Positions 16,601 to 23,539 of a DNA stretch of 64,000 nt are shown here, in pieces. This DNA comes from Nakamurella panacisegetis (GTDB lineage Bacteria; Actinomycetota; Actinomycetes; Mycobacteriales; Nakamurellaceae). A program made the translations under genes and the position numbers. The stretch lies in NCBI RefSeq assembly GCF_900104535.1, contig NZ_LT629710.1:1054001-1118000 (forward strand), in the 5' to 3' direction. Under the pieces are notes generated by a model. That model saw nothing but the letters and a program-made list of their open reading frames with translations, was not told where the DNA came from and did not search any database. Position 1 is the first letter of the stretch. Each line of letters starts with the position of its first letter.

Positions 16601-18323
16601 CCAGCGCCGAGCGGCGGATCGACCGGGCCAGCGGGGTGCCGGTGGCCGTCATCGCGGCCGCGGACCTCGGTCGAACCGCGGGCATCCCGGTGTCGGCAGC
16701 CGCCGCCGGCGATCCGGGCGACACGGAGTCGTCGATCCCGTCCGAGGAGACCGGAGACCGCGTCGGGCCGAAGCGCCGGGCCATCGCCTTGGCCATGGCC
16801 CGGGGGTCGGCCGCAAACAGCGAGGGGACTCCGCCCGCTGATCCCGATTCCGCCGAGCCACCCGGAATCGCCGGGGCCGGCACCGTGGAAGCCGTTGCGG
16901 CGGAGGGGGAATCGGCCGAACGTGGCGTCACCCCGGGTTCGGCGGCGGGATCAGTGGAGCGACGCACCGTCGTCCCGCTGCCGGCTGGCGTCACCGATAC
17001 CGACGCACCCGACGAGTCGGATGTCGAAGACAGGGCGGACGAAGACGAGGCGGACCCGGCCGCAGACGCCGGAGCCGAGGCCACAGCAGGATCGGCAGAA
17101 CGGGCAACCGCCACCGACTCCGCCGCGGAGACCGATCCCGTCGGCGCCGCTGAAACCATGGCCGTGGTGGGGTCCGGTGACGCATCTGGTGCCGCCGGGA
17201 CGCGCACCGACGGAATCGGGGTCGATGCGGCGGGGCGCGCCCAGGACCGGCGCAAGCTGGACGCCGACGGCGTTGCGTCCGCCTGCGCCGCCCGGGTAGG
17301 TGCCGCCGCCCCGTTGACCATCGTCGAGGCCGCACCGGGCCGGGTGACGCTGGTGCCTGTCGCCGTACGACGCACCGAGTTCGAGTTCGCGGCCAGCCGG
17401 GCCGCGGCGCCCTCGACCGCCCGGCGACGGGCCACCCAGGCGAACGGCCCACGTGCCGGAGCCCCGCCCCGGGACCGGCCGCGCTCGGGGGCGGCCGAGC
17501 CGAACGCACCGGAACCGCCGCCCGTTGCCGGCGCACCGCCGGACGCGCGCCCGGTCGTGGTCGAACTGGTTGCACCGAGGGCGCTGCTCGAAGCACGGGG
17601 GACGGCGGCGGTGCGCCGGATTTCGCCATCCCCCACCGGCGTCCCCGGCGGGCCGACGGCTCCCCGACCCGTTGACCCGGACCCCGAACGTCCGGTCGCG
17701 CCGATCGTGGGTGGGGCCGCGCGCGGCGCCACCAGCTTCGTGGCCGCACCCGTCATCGGACCGGCCGCCTTGACGTCGGGCAAGCGGCGGACCGGGACGG
17801 TGCTACCCGTCATTCCGGCCGCCATTCCGCCCGGCACATGATTCTTCTCGGTCGGAACCGGTCCGGCCGCCCGGCGCAGGCCACGAGCGGGCACCGAGGC
17901 GGGCATCTGCTCCCCAGCTCCGCTCCAGCCCACCGGGACCCCACGAGCCGACGGCAGCGACGTGGTCCGGGCCTGGGACGACCGGCGAACCGTGACCGGT
18001 TCCGGCGCGGCCGGGTCGTCGGCCACGGGTGTCCACCATCGAGGCGGCCGGGTCATCTCCGGCACCTTCGACGGGCGGATCTCCCCCGGGCCGGCCAGCT
18101 GACGGCGCACCTGCGGTGCGTGGGCCAGGCCGGCGGTGAAACGGGCGGCGGCTACCGCAACGCTGCCGAGCGGGGCCGGCCGGGCCCGGCCGGGCGCGAA
18201 CGGGCGGCCCCAGCGACGAGCCGCCAGCCGACCCAGACCGATGCGCGGCGATCCGGCTGCGGATACGCCGACGGACCCGGCGCCGATGTCATCGGCCGGG
18301 CCCTGGTTCTCGGGGTCGCTCAC
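13695..18323 (-). CDS. 1542-residue disordered CIS-cluster protein with repeated hydrophobic-Arg-Arg motifs
   Basis: The largest CIS gene lies 17 bases after tube protein 2 and 43 before the LysM protein. It is almost wholly Ala/Gly/Pro/Ser/Thr-rich, with no recognisable globular domain, signal peptide or membrane helix. Along its length it shows about 22 short motifs of V/L/I-R-R (one V-K-R), mostly followed by S or T. First arginines lie near residues 73, 113, 150, 179, 236, 318, 358, 454, 570, 594, 774, 820, 866, 1014, 1065, 1083, 1131, 1278, 1300, 1362 (K), 1445 and 1477. A charged amphipathic helix (about 1506-1534, TPREWDQLVDIIVERIEDRV) ends it. Its position between tube and hub genes is where adaptor or tape-measure proteins are often encoded. 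Role unknown; a tether, lumen filler or cargo adaptor is inference. Confidence 0.85.
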   Translation of the reverse strand: MSDPENQGPADDIGAGSVGVSAAGSPRIGLGRLAARRWGRPFAPGRARPAPLGSVAVAAARFTAGLAHAPQVRRQLAGPGEIRPSKVPEMTRPPRWWTPVADDPAAPEPVTVRRSSQARTTSLPSARGVPVGWSGAGEQMPASVPARGLRRAAGPVPTEKNHVPGGMAAGMTGSTVPVRRLPDVKAAGPMTGAATKLVAPRAAPPTIGATGRSGSGSTGRGAVGPPGTPVGDGEIRRTAAVPRASSSALGATSSTTTGRASGGAPATGGGSGAFGSAAPERGRSRGGAPARGPFAWVARRRAVEGAAARLAANSNSVRRTATGTSVTRPGAASTMVNGAAAPTRAAQADATPSASSLRRSWARPAASTPIPSVRVPAAPDASPDPTTAMVSAAPTGSVSAAESVAVARSADPAVASAPASAAGSASSSSALSSTSDSSGASVSVTPAGSGTTVRRSTDPAAEPGVTPRSADSPSAATASTVPAPAIPGGSAESGSAGGVPSLFAADPRAMAKAMARRFGPTRSPVSSDGIDDSVSPGSPAAAADTGMPAVRPRSAAAMTATGTPLARSIRRSALGHLPRALNLLPGPEATPELRRSAGAPVDIRTAGAAAGAARPPAMLTGRTVDAAPGPADSVPGRRATSSTGSNPPATGDFSAATGSATAAQPNRSWPAAVPSGGPAPVAGAPTNATGAPGSGHDAAGSASTTPGSVPTAPGAASAAPGVSSAATGSGPAAADRTGAPNAAPPGADAPAPTGLGSDSRETSTGAGPVIRPVRRMTRGPVVLRSMAGPTRGAAAEPGDDPYSMARVPTLPGASQVFTLRRSPAAPWSGGAAPVGGIVAGAVGQDVRVGATPALTRPGVAGAPLLRRTDGVLPTAVSSSAAPRSSAISQAGGGRHAAAEPAAPVGPAAAVGSRAAASTSTASTSTASTSTASTSAASTSAASPATTAGTTAGVNQAATSNGPASSASTLPAGGSSIDHRGTPVAPDGSRSSAGDRDVAARSGGRARPLGAAPVRRFATTRSLARSDAASNWSGDTISTVGSINPSGHRLPRPGALGELVGGPRLRRFTERPRAADRVGHTDLRRSVAAPQPAQVAGVRPGLPVRGNTFAVVGAPSQVGVLASEQRSSGRLRRSTGPGAGADMSSGAGSSFTTGAGIGPASSAGAGVGSSLSGAPGAPAATSTGLLRAAGAMTSPRHTAARVGAGVSATGRSELLLPSGPTSMRTSYGPVGTGRFPTTDPTPGAASGQAGPKWFTGGISSPIQVARVTGAVAPSAVPVRRSNDPAPSSATATATATAAIVRRSTAAPAGSATTGFAGPGARGPADPGSASGSGRSGGPGGMPGPAGAVGPDSIGGAHSSLTVKRFPARPDRIVTPSTRNLLSRPSVAPPRSAPRGLTPMTTGSPVDARSATPAPPFTLNPASAGPPVPGVAQGVGPEPSPNGAVVRRSASLVDQVPASLFERARSGLAASNPSNAPIRRVAEGNWPMAENESSESSEQKPGSIAASLTPREWDQLVDIIVERIEDRVSDELSRRGRRFTPGVM
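15503..15577 (-). repeat. 15-bp tandem repeat inside the disordered CIS gene
   Basis: Five adjacent 15-bp units (plus-strand type CAGTCGAGGTCGAAG) encode the Ala-Ser-Thr-Ser-Thr run around residues 916-940 of the giant protein. Units differ by one to three bases. The period is a multiple of three, so copy-number changes would lengthen or shorten the protein without shifting the frame. Confidence 0.85.
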
Positions 18324-18330
18324 GCGGTGA

Positions 18331-18813
18331 TCACCCCGTCACGTTGCTGGCCTTGAAGCCGTGATGCGCGACCTCGAGCTCCTCGCTGAGCAGAGTGTCG
18401 GACGACCCGTCGAAGTCGGGTCCCTTCCACCGGACCGGGAACACGGCGGCCAAAGACCAGGAGCGGAGTCGTTTGCCATCGGACGAGAGCGCGGTGATTG
18501 CCCCGGTCTTGCGGGTCACCTTGTTGTCGTTGGCCGCGAAGCCTTCGCCCGACGTCTTGTTCATCCAGTCGAACAGCGCATCGGACTGGGTCAGTCCGCG
18601 GCTGAAGACGATGTTCGGCCACTGCAGGCGGCCCGGAAGGTGGTGCGTGTACCCGTTCTGGCCCCCTTCGGTGATGTCCTCGGTCTGGGACGACACGGCG
18701 AGACCGCGCACCGAGGCGAACAGGCCGATCTCGATCCCGTCCACCTCGAACAGAAAACGGGACGCCAAAGCGGCCTCGGTGCCGAGCAACCGGGCCGATT
18801 CAGGCGAACTCAC
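18331..18813 (-). CDS. CIS inner tube protein 2 (gp19/Hcp-like, Afp5-type)
   Basis: The 160-residue protein has the phage T4 gp19-like fold signature: RFLFEVDGIEIGLFASVRGL near the start, a LQWPNIVFSRGLT strand, LFDWMNKT, and a C-terminal SEELEVAHHGF. It probably forms the tube ring next to the baseplate, or a specialised tube layer, since a second different tube protein is encoded upstream. The GTG at 18813 follows GGGAGG by six bases and is preferred over the ATG eight codons upstream. It overlaps the end of the 57-residue gene by 14 bases, so translation is likely coupled. Confidence 0.9.
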   Translation of the reverse strand: MSSPESARLLGTEAALASRFLFEVDGIEIGLFASVRGLAVSSQTEDITEGGQNGYTHHLPGRLQWPNIVFSRGLTQSDALFDWMNKTSGEGFAANDNKVTRKTGAITALSSDGKRLRSWSLAAVFPVRWKGPDFDGSSDTLLSEELEVAHHGFKASNVTG

Positions 18814-18973
18814 GGACAGCCTCCCAAGCGCGTTCATTCAGTCCCGCAACCGCACGGACCATGCGGACTCGGTCCATGTGTTCCAGGTCGAGCAGATCGT
18901 CCAGCGGCCAGTGCAGGTGATAGGCCAGATAGGCGATCTCCTGCCACAGCGCGTCGACCGGGTACCTCAGCAC
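18800..18973 (-). CDS. 57-residue CIS-cluster protein (DUF6760-like)
   Basis: The GTG at 18973 opens a 57-codon frame starting LRYPVDALWQEIAYLAYHL and continuing HWPLDDLLDLEHMDR, followed by a helical, charged C-terminus. The Tyr-Pro start, Tyr-His-x-HWP core and L-x-LEH-x-xR motif match a small family found beside tube genes in actinobacterial CIS clusters; afp6/pvc6 have a similar size in Afp and PVC clusters. A GGGGG run about seven bases upstream could serve as ribosome-binding site. It overlaps the start of tube protein 2. The role in assembly is unknown. Confidence 0.8.
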   Translation of the reverse strand: MLRYPVDALWQEIAYLAYHLHWPLDDLLDLEHMDRVRMVRAVAGLNERAWEAVREFA

Positions 18974-19060
18974 AGCATTTCCCCCACCGACGGTGTGACA
19001 ACCACCGTCATTGCCCCGCCACCCGCCGTCCGGACGTCGCCCATGGTCCTCACGGTTACA

Positions 19061-19537
19061 TCAGACCTGACTGCGCGGGATTTCCTCGACGCGTGCCCGC
19101 CGGGGAGCGGCGGCCGGTTCGGGGGACGACTCGGCGCCGTTGGATCCCGATTCGGCCACGGCCGCCGGAGCGGCCGGGGCCGGGGCACCGGTCAGCGGGG
19201 CCGACGAGGCCTGCGCCGCCAGCAGCGCCTCGTACTCCTCCTGGTTGCCGAAGTTGATCACACCGTAGAAGTCCTGGAGGAACGCCAGGTCCGCCGCGAA
19301 CAGGCCTTCGATCTCGTGCGGGGTGACCATGTCCAGATCACCGAGGCTCCGCACCACCCGGGCCAGGATCAGCACCGTGAGTCGCGGGTCGTCCGGACCG
19401 GTGACGGTCGGATCGCGCAGCGGCTCCAACTCGTCGCGCGCCGTCGCCAGCCGCATCACGCCAGTACGGTGCACCCCGCCGTGGTTGTCGACATAGCCCC
19501 GCGGCAGGGTGAACTCGTACTGGGTCTTCAAGCTCAC
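19061..19537 (-). CDS. Phage tail assembly protein-like CIS component
   Basis: The 158-residue protein begins with a beta-rich segment (LKTQYEFTLPRGYVDNHGGVHRTG), then RDPTVTGPDDPRLTVLILARVV and a helical VTPHEIEGLFAADLAFLQDFY. This is the pattern of the small tail-assembly-type proteins located after the tube gene in non-viral contractile systems. The last 50 residues are Ala/Pro-rich and probably disordered. Its ATG overlaps the stop of tube protein 1 by four bases (ATGA), implying coupled translation. A chaperone or assembly role is inferred from position. Confidence 0.75.
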   Translation of the reverse strand: MSLKTQYEFTLPRGYVDNHGGVHRTGVMRLATARDELEPLRDPTVTGPDDPRLTVLILARVVRSLGDLDMVTPHEIEGLFAADLAFLQDFYGVINFGNQEEYEALLAAQASSAPLTGAPAPAAPAAVAESGSNGAESSPEPAAAPRRARVEEIPRSQV

Positions 19538-20013
19538 TTGATGCGCTCGAGCTTCTCGATCGTCAGAGTGATGGTCTCCTTCACCGGGTCATTGGAGTCG
19601 ACGGAGAGACCATCGGTGCTGATCTTGCTCGGCCAGCCGTTCATGAAGTTGAACCGGGCGATCTCGGTGTGGGTCGAGTCGTACAGCACGACGGAGCCGT
19701 TCTTGCGCTGGTTGGTCCGGTCGGTCAGGGAGATGCCCTTGCCCATGATGCCGTTGAACCACTCCCACAGCTTGTCGGCGGTCGAGTCCGCGACGGCCAT
19801 GCGGGTCAGACTGAGATCGGGGGCCTTGTTCCGGCCGGCGAGCGTCTTGACGACCTGGCTCTTTCCGTCCTTGCCGACCTGCTGCGTGGTGGCCACCTCC
19901 ATCTCGATGTCGAGACCGGAGACACCGGACAGGCTGGTCATCACCTCGCCGTCGATTTCCAGGAAGAAGTTCTGCGCGATCAGGGGGTCTTTGCTGATCA
20001 GGTCATTGGGCAT
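19534..20013 (-). CDS. CIS inner tube protein 1 (gp19/Hcp-like, Afp1-type)
   Basis: The 159-residue protein has the tube signature: NFFLEIDGEVMTSLSGVSGL near the N-terminus, KLWEWFNGI, a VVLYDS strand, and a C-terminal VKETITLTIEKLERI. It stacks as hexameric rings inside the sheath. It follows the sheath gene after 171 bases that contain a large hairpin and is translationally coupled to the assembly protein downstream. It is clearly different in sequence from tube protein 2. Confidence 0.93.
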   Translation of the reverse strand: MPNDLISKDPLIAQNFFLEIDGEVMTSLSGVSGLDIEMEVATTQQVGKDGKSQVVKTLAGRNKAPDLSLTRMAVADSTADKLWEWFNGIMGKGISLTDRTNQRKNGSVVLYDSTHTEIARFNFMNGWPSKISTDGLSVDSNDPVKETITLTIEKLERIK

Positions 20014-20115
20014 TGATGTGCGCTCCTCGGCTGATGCGGATCAGTGAATTACTGCGGGCGGGGCGGAAATCCGGGTGCAGGACAAATCTACTGCGATGCC
20101 GGCAACTCGTGTGTC

Positions 20116-20162
20116 GTGCCGGCGCCGGCCGGCGTTACCTGATCGGTCCCGCCGGCCGGCAC
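20116..20162 (-). other. Large GC hairpin between sheath and tube genes
   Basis: Arms GTGCCGGCGCCGGCCGGCG (20116-20134) and CGCCGGCCGGCAC (20150-20162) can pair over 13 bases with a 15-base loop. It lies 23 bases after the sheath stop on the coding strand. There is no T-tract. It could act as a partial terminator or mRNA-stabilising element that separates sheath from tube expression. Confidence 0.7.
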
Positions 20163-20184
20163 TGGGCAAAATCAAGGGCGATTC

Positions 20185-21747
20185 TCAGCTGGTCTGCTTG
20201 TGCTGCGCGATGCGGAAGACGACGAATTCGGCCGGCTTCACCGGGGCGATGCCGACCTCGACGATCAGCAGACCCTGGTCGATCGACTCCGGCGGGTTCG
20301 TCTCGGCATCGCACTTGACGTAGAAGGCCTGGTCGGCCGAGGCACCGAACAATGCGCCGGCACTCCAGAGCCCGCGCAGGAATCCGGTCAGCGTGCGCTT
20401 GATGCCTTCCCACAGCGCCATGTCGTTCGGCTCGAAGACCGCCCACTGGGTGCCCTCGGCGATGGTCGCCTCGACCATGTTGAACAGGCGACGCACGTTG
20501 ATGTAGCGCCAGTCGGTGTCGCTGGCCAGAGTGCGGGCGCCCCAGATGCGGATGCCGCGGGTTCCGAACGGCCGGATGCAGTTGATACCAATCGGGTTCA
20601 GCACCGCCTGCTCGTTCTGCGTGACGCCGTACTCGACGTCCAGGCAACCGCGGATGGTGTCGTTGGCCGGAGCCTTCCAGACGCCGCGGGTCTCGTCGGT
20701 GCGGGCCCAGACACCGGCGATGTGGCCGCTCGGCGGGATCAGGACCTCCGCGTCGCCGTTGGTGCCGATCGGGTTCTCGACCTTGATCCACGGGTAGTAC
20801 AGCGCCGCGTAGGCCGAGTCGTACATGGCGACGCCGCTGCGCCATTCCTTGATCTGCTGCGGGCTCATTCCGGGAGGCGCGTCGAGCAGGGCCATCCGGT
20901 TGCCGTTGAGTTCGCAGTGGGTGATCAGCGAGGTCTGGACGGCCTTCCAGAGACCGAGATCCACGCTGCCGTCGGCCTTCGTGGCCGCCGTGATCAGGTC
21001 GGGAACGACCACGATGGTGACGTCCTCGGCCACGGCGAGACCGTTGATGCCGGTCCGGGAGGACTCGGAACCGGCGAACTTGCGGCCGGTGACGGCGACC
21101 GGCGTGGTCGCGGCCTTCTCCAGCTCGTACAGGCCCGGCTTGAGGACCTCGATCTGGCTGGACAGATCGGTCTTGGCGTCCAGCAGCACCTCCACCTTCA
21201 CCTTGGTCGAGGTGGCGTTGATGACGGTGGCGACGTTGCGGTCGCCCTTGCCCAGACCCAGGTTCTCGTAGGACTCGACGACGACCCCGTTGCTGAGCAG
21301 GTCGATGTTGAACGGGCTCGGACCTTCTTCGTCGGTGTCGGCGCTGGTGACCTGGACCGTGATGTCCGCGTCCGGCTCCAGGCTCTCGAAGGCCAGCGGG
21401 AGGCCGAGCGCACGATCGGCCGCCGGAAGTTCCTTGCGCGACGGCTGACCCGACGGGGCGGTGTTGGGCACGCGGACGATGTAGGCCAGGGCGCCGCCGT
21501 TGGCGAAGTAGCCGTAGACCGAGAGCGGGAGGACCGCGCCGGCGACGAAGCTGCCGTACAGACCCTCGAACTGCGACCAGCTGGTCACCAGGCGAGGCGC
21601 TAGGCCCTCGGGATCGGCCGGGTCGTCGGTCGGCGCCTTCTCGGTGAAGCCGACGAACGCGGCGATCGCGGTCGGCGCGGCTGAGAGCACCTTCTGCGAT
21701 GAGACGACTTCTTCGACGTAGACACCTGGTGCGGCATACGTGGGCAT
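20185..21747 (-). CDS. Contractile tail sheath protein (Afp2-type)
   Basis: The 520-residue protein starts PTYAAPGVYVEEV, the classic sheath N-terminus. It has a sheath core with VAFVGFTEKAP-like sequence (here AAFVGFTEKAP) and the conserved C-terminal domain (NPIGINCIRPFGTRGIRIWGARTL as key region, then WRYINVRRLFNMVEATI and a final VFRIAQHK). Sheath rings contract to drive the tube. The ATG at 21747 lies five to six bases after AGGAG and is preferred over one five codons upstream. Only one sheath gene is visible, unlike the three of Afp/PVC. Confidence 0.97.
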   Translation of the reverse strand: MPTYAAPGVYVEEVVSSQKVLSAAPTAIAAFVGFTEKAPTDDPADPEGLAPRLVTSWSQFEGLYGSFVAGAVLPLSVYGYFANGGALAYIVRVPNTAPSGQPSRKELPAADRALGLPLAFESLEPDADITVQVTSADTDEEGPSPFNIDLLSNGVVVESYENLGLGKGDRNVATVINATSTKVKVEVLLDAKTDLSSQIEVLKPGLYELEKAATTPVAVTGRKFAGSESSRTGINGLAVAEDVTIVVVPDLITAATKADGSVDLGLWKAVQTSLITHCELNGNRMALLDAPPGMSPQQIKEWRSGVAMYDSAYAALYYPWIKVENPIGTNGDAEVLIPPSGHIAGVWARTDETRGVWKAPANDTIRGCLDVEYGVTQNEQAVLNPIGINCIRPFGTRGIRIWGARTLASDTDWRYINVRRLFNMVEATIAEGTQWAVFEPNDMALWEGIKRTLTGFLRGLWSAGALFGASADQAFYVKCDAETNPPESIDQGLLIVEVGIAPVKPAEFVVFRIAQHKQTS

Positions 21748-22102
21748 TCCCACTCCTGTCAATGGGTTTGCGGCGTAGGCAGCGAATCTGCTTCACGCCG
21801 AGGTGGATGGCCGAAACACGACTGTGGGAACGAGGCGAATCCGCTTGCCGCCTAGACGATCTGCTCGCCACTGGAGGCCTTCGGTCCCGCCGGTCGGCGA
21901 TCGCGTTCGAGTCAAACTATGACATCGAATATGGCTTTGCAGAACGAAAGTCCCCCCAATGCCAAATCGAGCTCCAGACCAGGGTTCGGGCCACCTGTTC
22001 GCGCCATCGGTCGTGGCAGGCGATCACCTGTCAGAGTGGACGGATCGACCACATAGGTACACAGCGTTACGGACGGATGCGACATACCGGACACCGTCCG
22101 GA
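21748..22102 (-). promoter_or_regulatory. 355-bp gap before the sheath gene; likely promoter region
   Basis: No convincing gene lies here. Around 21905-21960 base composition drops to a more A+T-rich stretch (for example AAACTATGACATCGAATATGG on the plus strand, 21916-21936), unlike the flanking genes. This suits a promoter for the sheath and downstream CIS genes on the minus strand, but I cannot assign -35 and -10 boxes with confidence. Confidence 0.35.
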
Positions 22103-22492
22103 TCAGCCGGCCATGGTCTTCATGGCGCCCGGCATACCGATGTTGATGACGCCTCCGAACACGCAGTTGCACATGGCGCCGGCCACGAGCGCCGGCTGCC
22201 CGGCGAACAACGTCAACGGCGCCATCGGCGTCCATGGAGCGGGAACCGCTGGGACACAAGGCATCGGCGTCAGCACACCGAGAGCCGCCGCAGTGGCCGC
22301 GGCGACCGTCGGATTCGACAGGGACATGCACATCCCGAACGGGGCGATGTTCACCATCGGCGCGATGTCCATGATCGTTGCGACCGGCCGCCCTTCGACC
22401 AGGGCCCGCGGCACCACGACGTTCAACGTGCTGGGCGCCATGCCGAAGGTGCAGCTGATCATGGCCCCGGAGACCACAACCGGATTACCCAT
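22103..22492 (-). CDS. PAAR-like spike-tip protein (DUF4280/Afp10-type)
   Basis: The 129-residue protein has the two-lobed PAAR-like pattern: VVSGAMISCTFGMAPSTLNV near the start and an equivalent VAGAMCNCVFGGVINIGMPG near the end, with repeated Cys, Asn-x-x-Pro-F-G-M-C and Gly-rich turns. Such proteins cap the VgrG/gp5 needle with a metal-bound tip. The gene lies 24 bases after the lipoprotein gene and 355 bases before the sheath gene. No strong ribosome-binding site precedes its ATG. Confidence 0.88.
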   Translation of the reverse strand: MGNPVVVSGAMISCTFGMAPSTLNVVVPRALVEGRPVATIMDIAPMVNIAPFGMCMSLSNPTVAAATAAALGVLTPMPCVPAVPAPWTPMAPLTLFAGQPALVAGAMCNCVFGGVINIGMPGAMKTMAG

Positions 22493-22516
22493 GGCGAGTC
22501 GACATCTGCCGTTCAG

Positions 22517-23083
22517 TCACAGTTTCGAACCTTTCACGGTGGTGGTGAGGGGCTTTCCGGTGGTGGTGACAAAGCACAGGATCGTCCGATCCTTGCCCGA
22601 CTCCCAGCTGCGGGCCGACGGCAACAGGTAGGTGAAGAACAGCGAGGAATCCAGGTAGGAGACGCCCACATAGCTGGTGAACGCCTGCGCGCAAGCGCCT
22701 TTCGCGAAGGAGACGAGCGGGTCGGCCCCTGGATACACCGAGCTGTCGGCGCCGGCCGGGGCGACGTAGGCCGGCTCGGCGTACGCCTCCTGGGTGTGCG
22801 GAGTCGTACACGGGACCGCCGACAGGTCCGACAGGTCGGTGACCGGTTTGGCCGGCGGGTTGAAGCACTGGCCGACGACCACCTTGAACACCGAGACGGA
22901 GCTGGCGGCATCGGTCTTCTTGCCACCGAACAGGCTCGAGACCCAACCACATCCGGACACCAGGAACAGGACCAGACACAGGGCGAGGATGCGGGACGCC
23001 GGCGCGGCGCCGGGTCGTCGCCAGGGGGGAATCGATCGCGACAACGCCGTCGGGTGCGCCCGTCGGGTCGTCGGTGCGGTCAT
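22517..23083 (-). CDS. Lipoprotein with septum-formation-like domain
   Basis: The 188-residue protein has an Arg-rich N-terminus, a hydrophobic stretch and a lipobox (LVSGC, Cys at about residue 45), so it is probably exported and lipid-anchored. The rest matches the actinobacterial septum-formation domain: VGQCFN followed by VPCTTPHTQEAY. The frame is open further upstream, but the ATG at 23083 follows AAAGGGA and gives a normal signal peptide. It ends 24 bases before the PAAR-like gene, so the two may share a transcript. Whether it works with the CIS, for example at the envelope, is not known. Confidence 0.75.
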   Translation of the reverse strand: MTAPTTRRAHPTALSRSIPPWRRPGAAPASRILALCLVLFLVSGCGWVSSLFGGKKTDAASSVSVFKVVVGQCFNPPAKPVTDLSDLSAVPCTTPHTQEAYAEPAYVAPAGADSSVYPGADPLVSFAKGACAQAFTSYVGVSYLDSSLFFTYLLPSARSWESGKDRTILCFVTTTGKPLTTTVKGSKL

Positions 23084-23222
23084 CGTCCGGTCCCTTTCAC
23101 GCGTCTTCTCACGGCGCGACATTTCGCCACCACGGGTGGCCCCGTCAGAGTAAACCGCGCCACCTAATTCAGCGTCACAGGGCTGGCTACGACAACTGAC
23201 GACGAATGTCCATTTCGCACAC

Positions 23223-23240
23223 GAACGAGTCAACTCGTTC
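23223..23240. promoter_or_regulatory. Perfect 8-bp inverted repeat in the 456-bp divergent gap
   Basis: GAACGAGT-CA-ACTCGTTC is a perfect palindrome 140 bases upstream of the lipoprotein start, in the A+T-richer gap 23084-23539 between this gene and the oppositely oriented GAF-ANTAR gene. It could be an operator for a dimeric regulator of the lipoprotein/CIS transcript. Nothing else in the gap was recognised. Confidence 0.4.
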
Positions 23241-23539
23241 ACGCGGAATCGCAAATTCTGACCCAGAGTGATATCCGCTCGCACCTATTCACCGGATTCA
23301 GCTCATTCGGGCCGCCCGTCACCCGGAAAGCGGGATGCCGAGGCTAGAGGTGGAGGAACGGCTGTCCCGGATGGACCAGTCATGACGGCCGGCCGCCCGA
23401 CCGGTCCGCTTCGGCGTTGCTCCACCGGGTCGGAGGAGGCAGGCCCCCACCGAAGACATGACCCCTGACCTGCAGCCGACCGGCCTCCGGTGAGGCATCA
23501 TTGGTCTGCGAAGCACCGCAGAAACCTGGAGAGGCGACC

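Noticed and set aside
16636-17841. Long open frames on the plus strand opposite the disordered CIS gene
   Set aside because: They are Ala/Arg/Pro-rich mirror frames caused by very high GC and biased codon use; no ribosome-binding site and no family pattern.
13987-18323. Interpreting the R-R-Ser motifs as twin-arginine export signals
   Set aside because: They are internal, lack the following hydrophobic segment, and occur about 22 times.
18967-19041. About 25-codon frame ending just at the start of the 57-residue CIS gene
   Set aside because: Too short and unsupported; its stop overlaps the next start, so a coupling leader is conceivable but unproven.
21912-22085. Short minus-strand frame (about 57 codons) in the gap before the sheath gene
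   Set aside because: No ribosome-binding site, composition unlike nearby genes, and it covers the probable promoter region.
6825-22492. Prophage
   Set aside because: Only tail-type genes are present; no capsid, portal, terminase, lysis or integration genes, and the spike/PAAR/LysM set is that of a non-viral contractile system.
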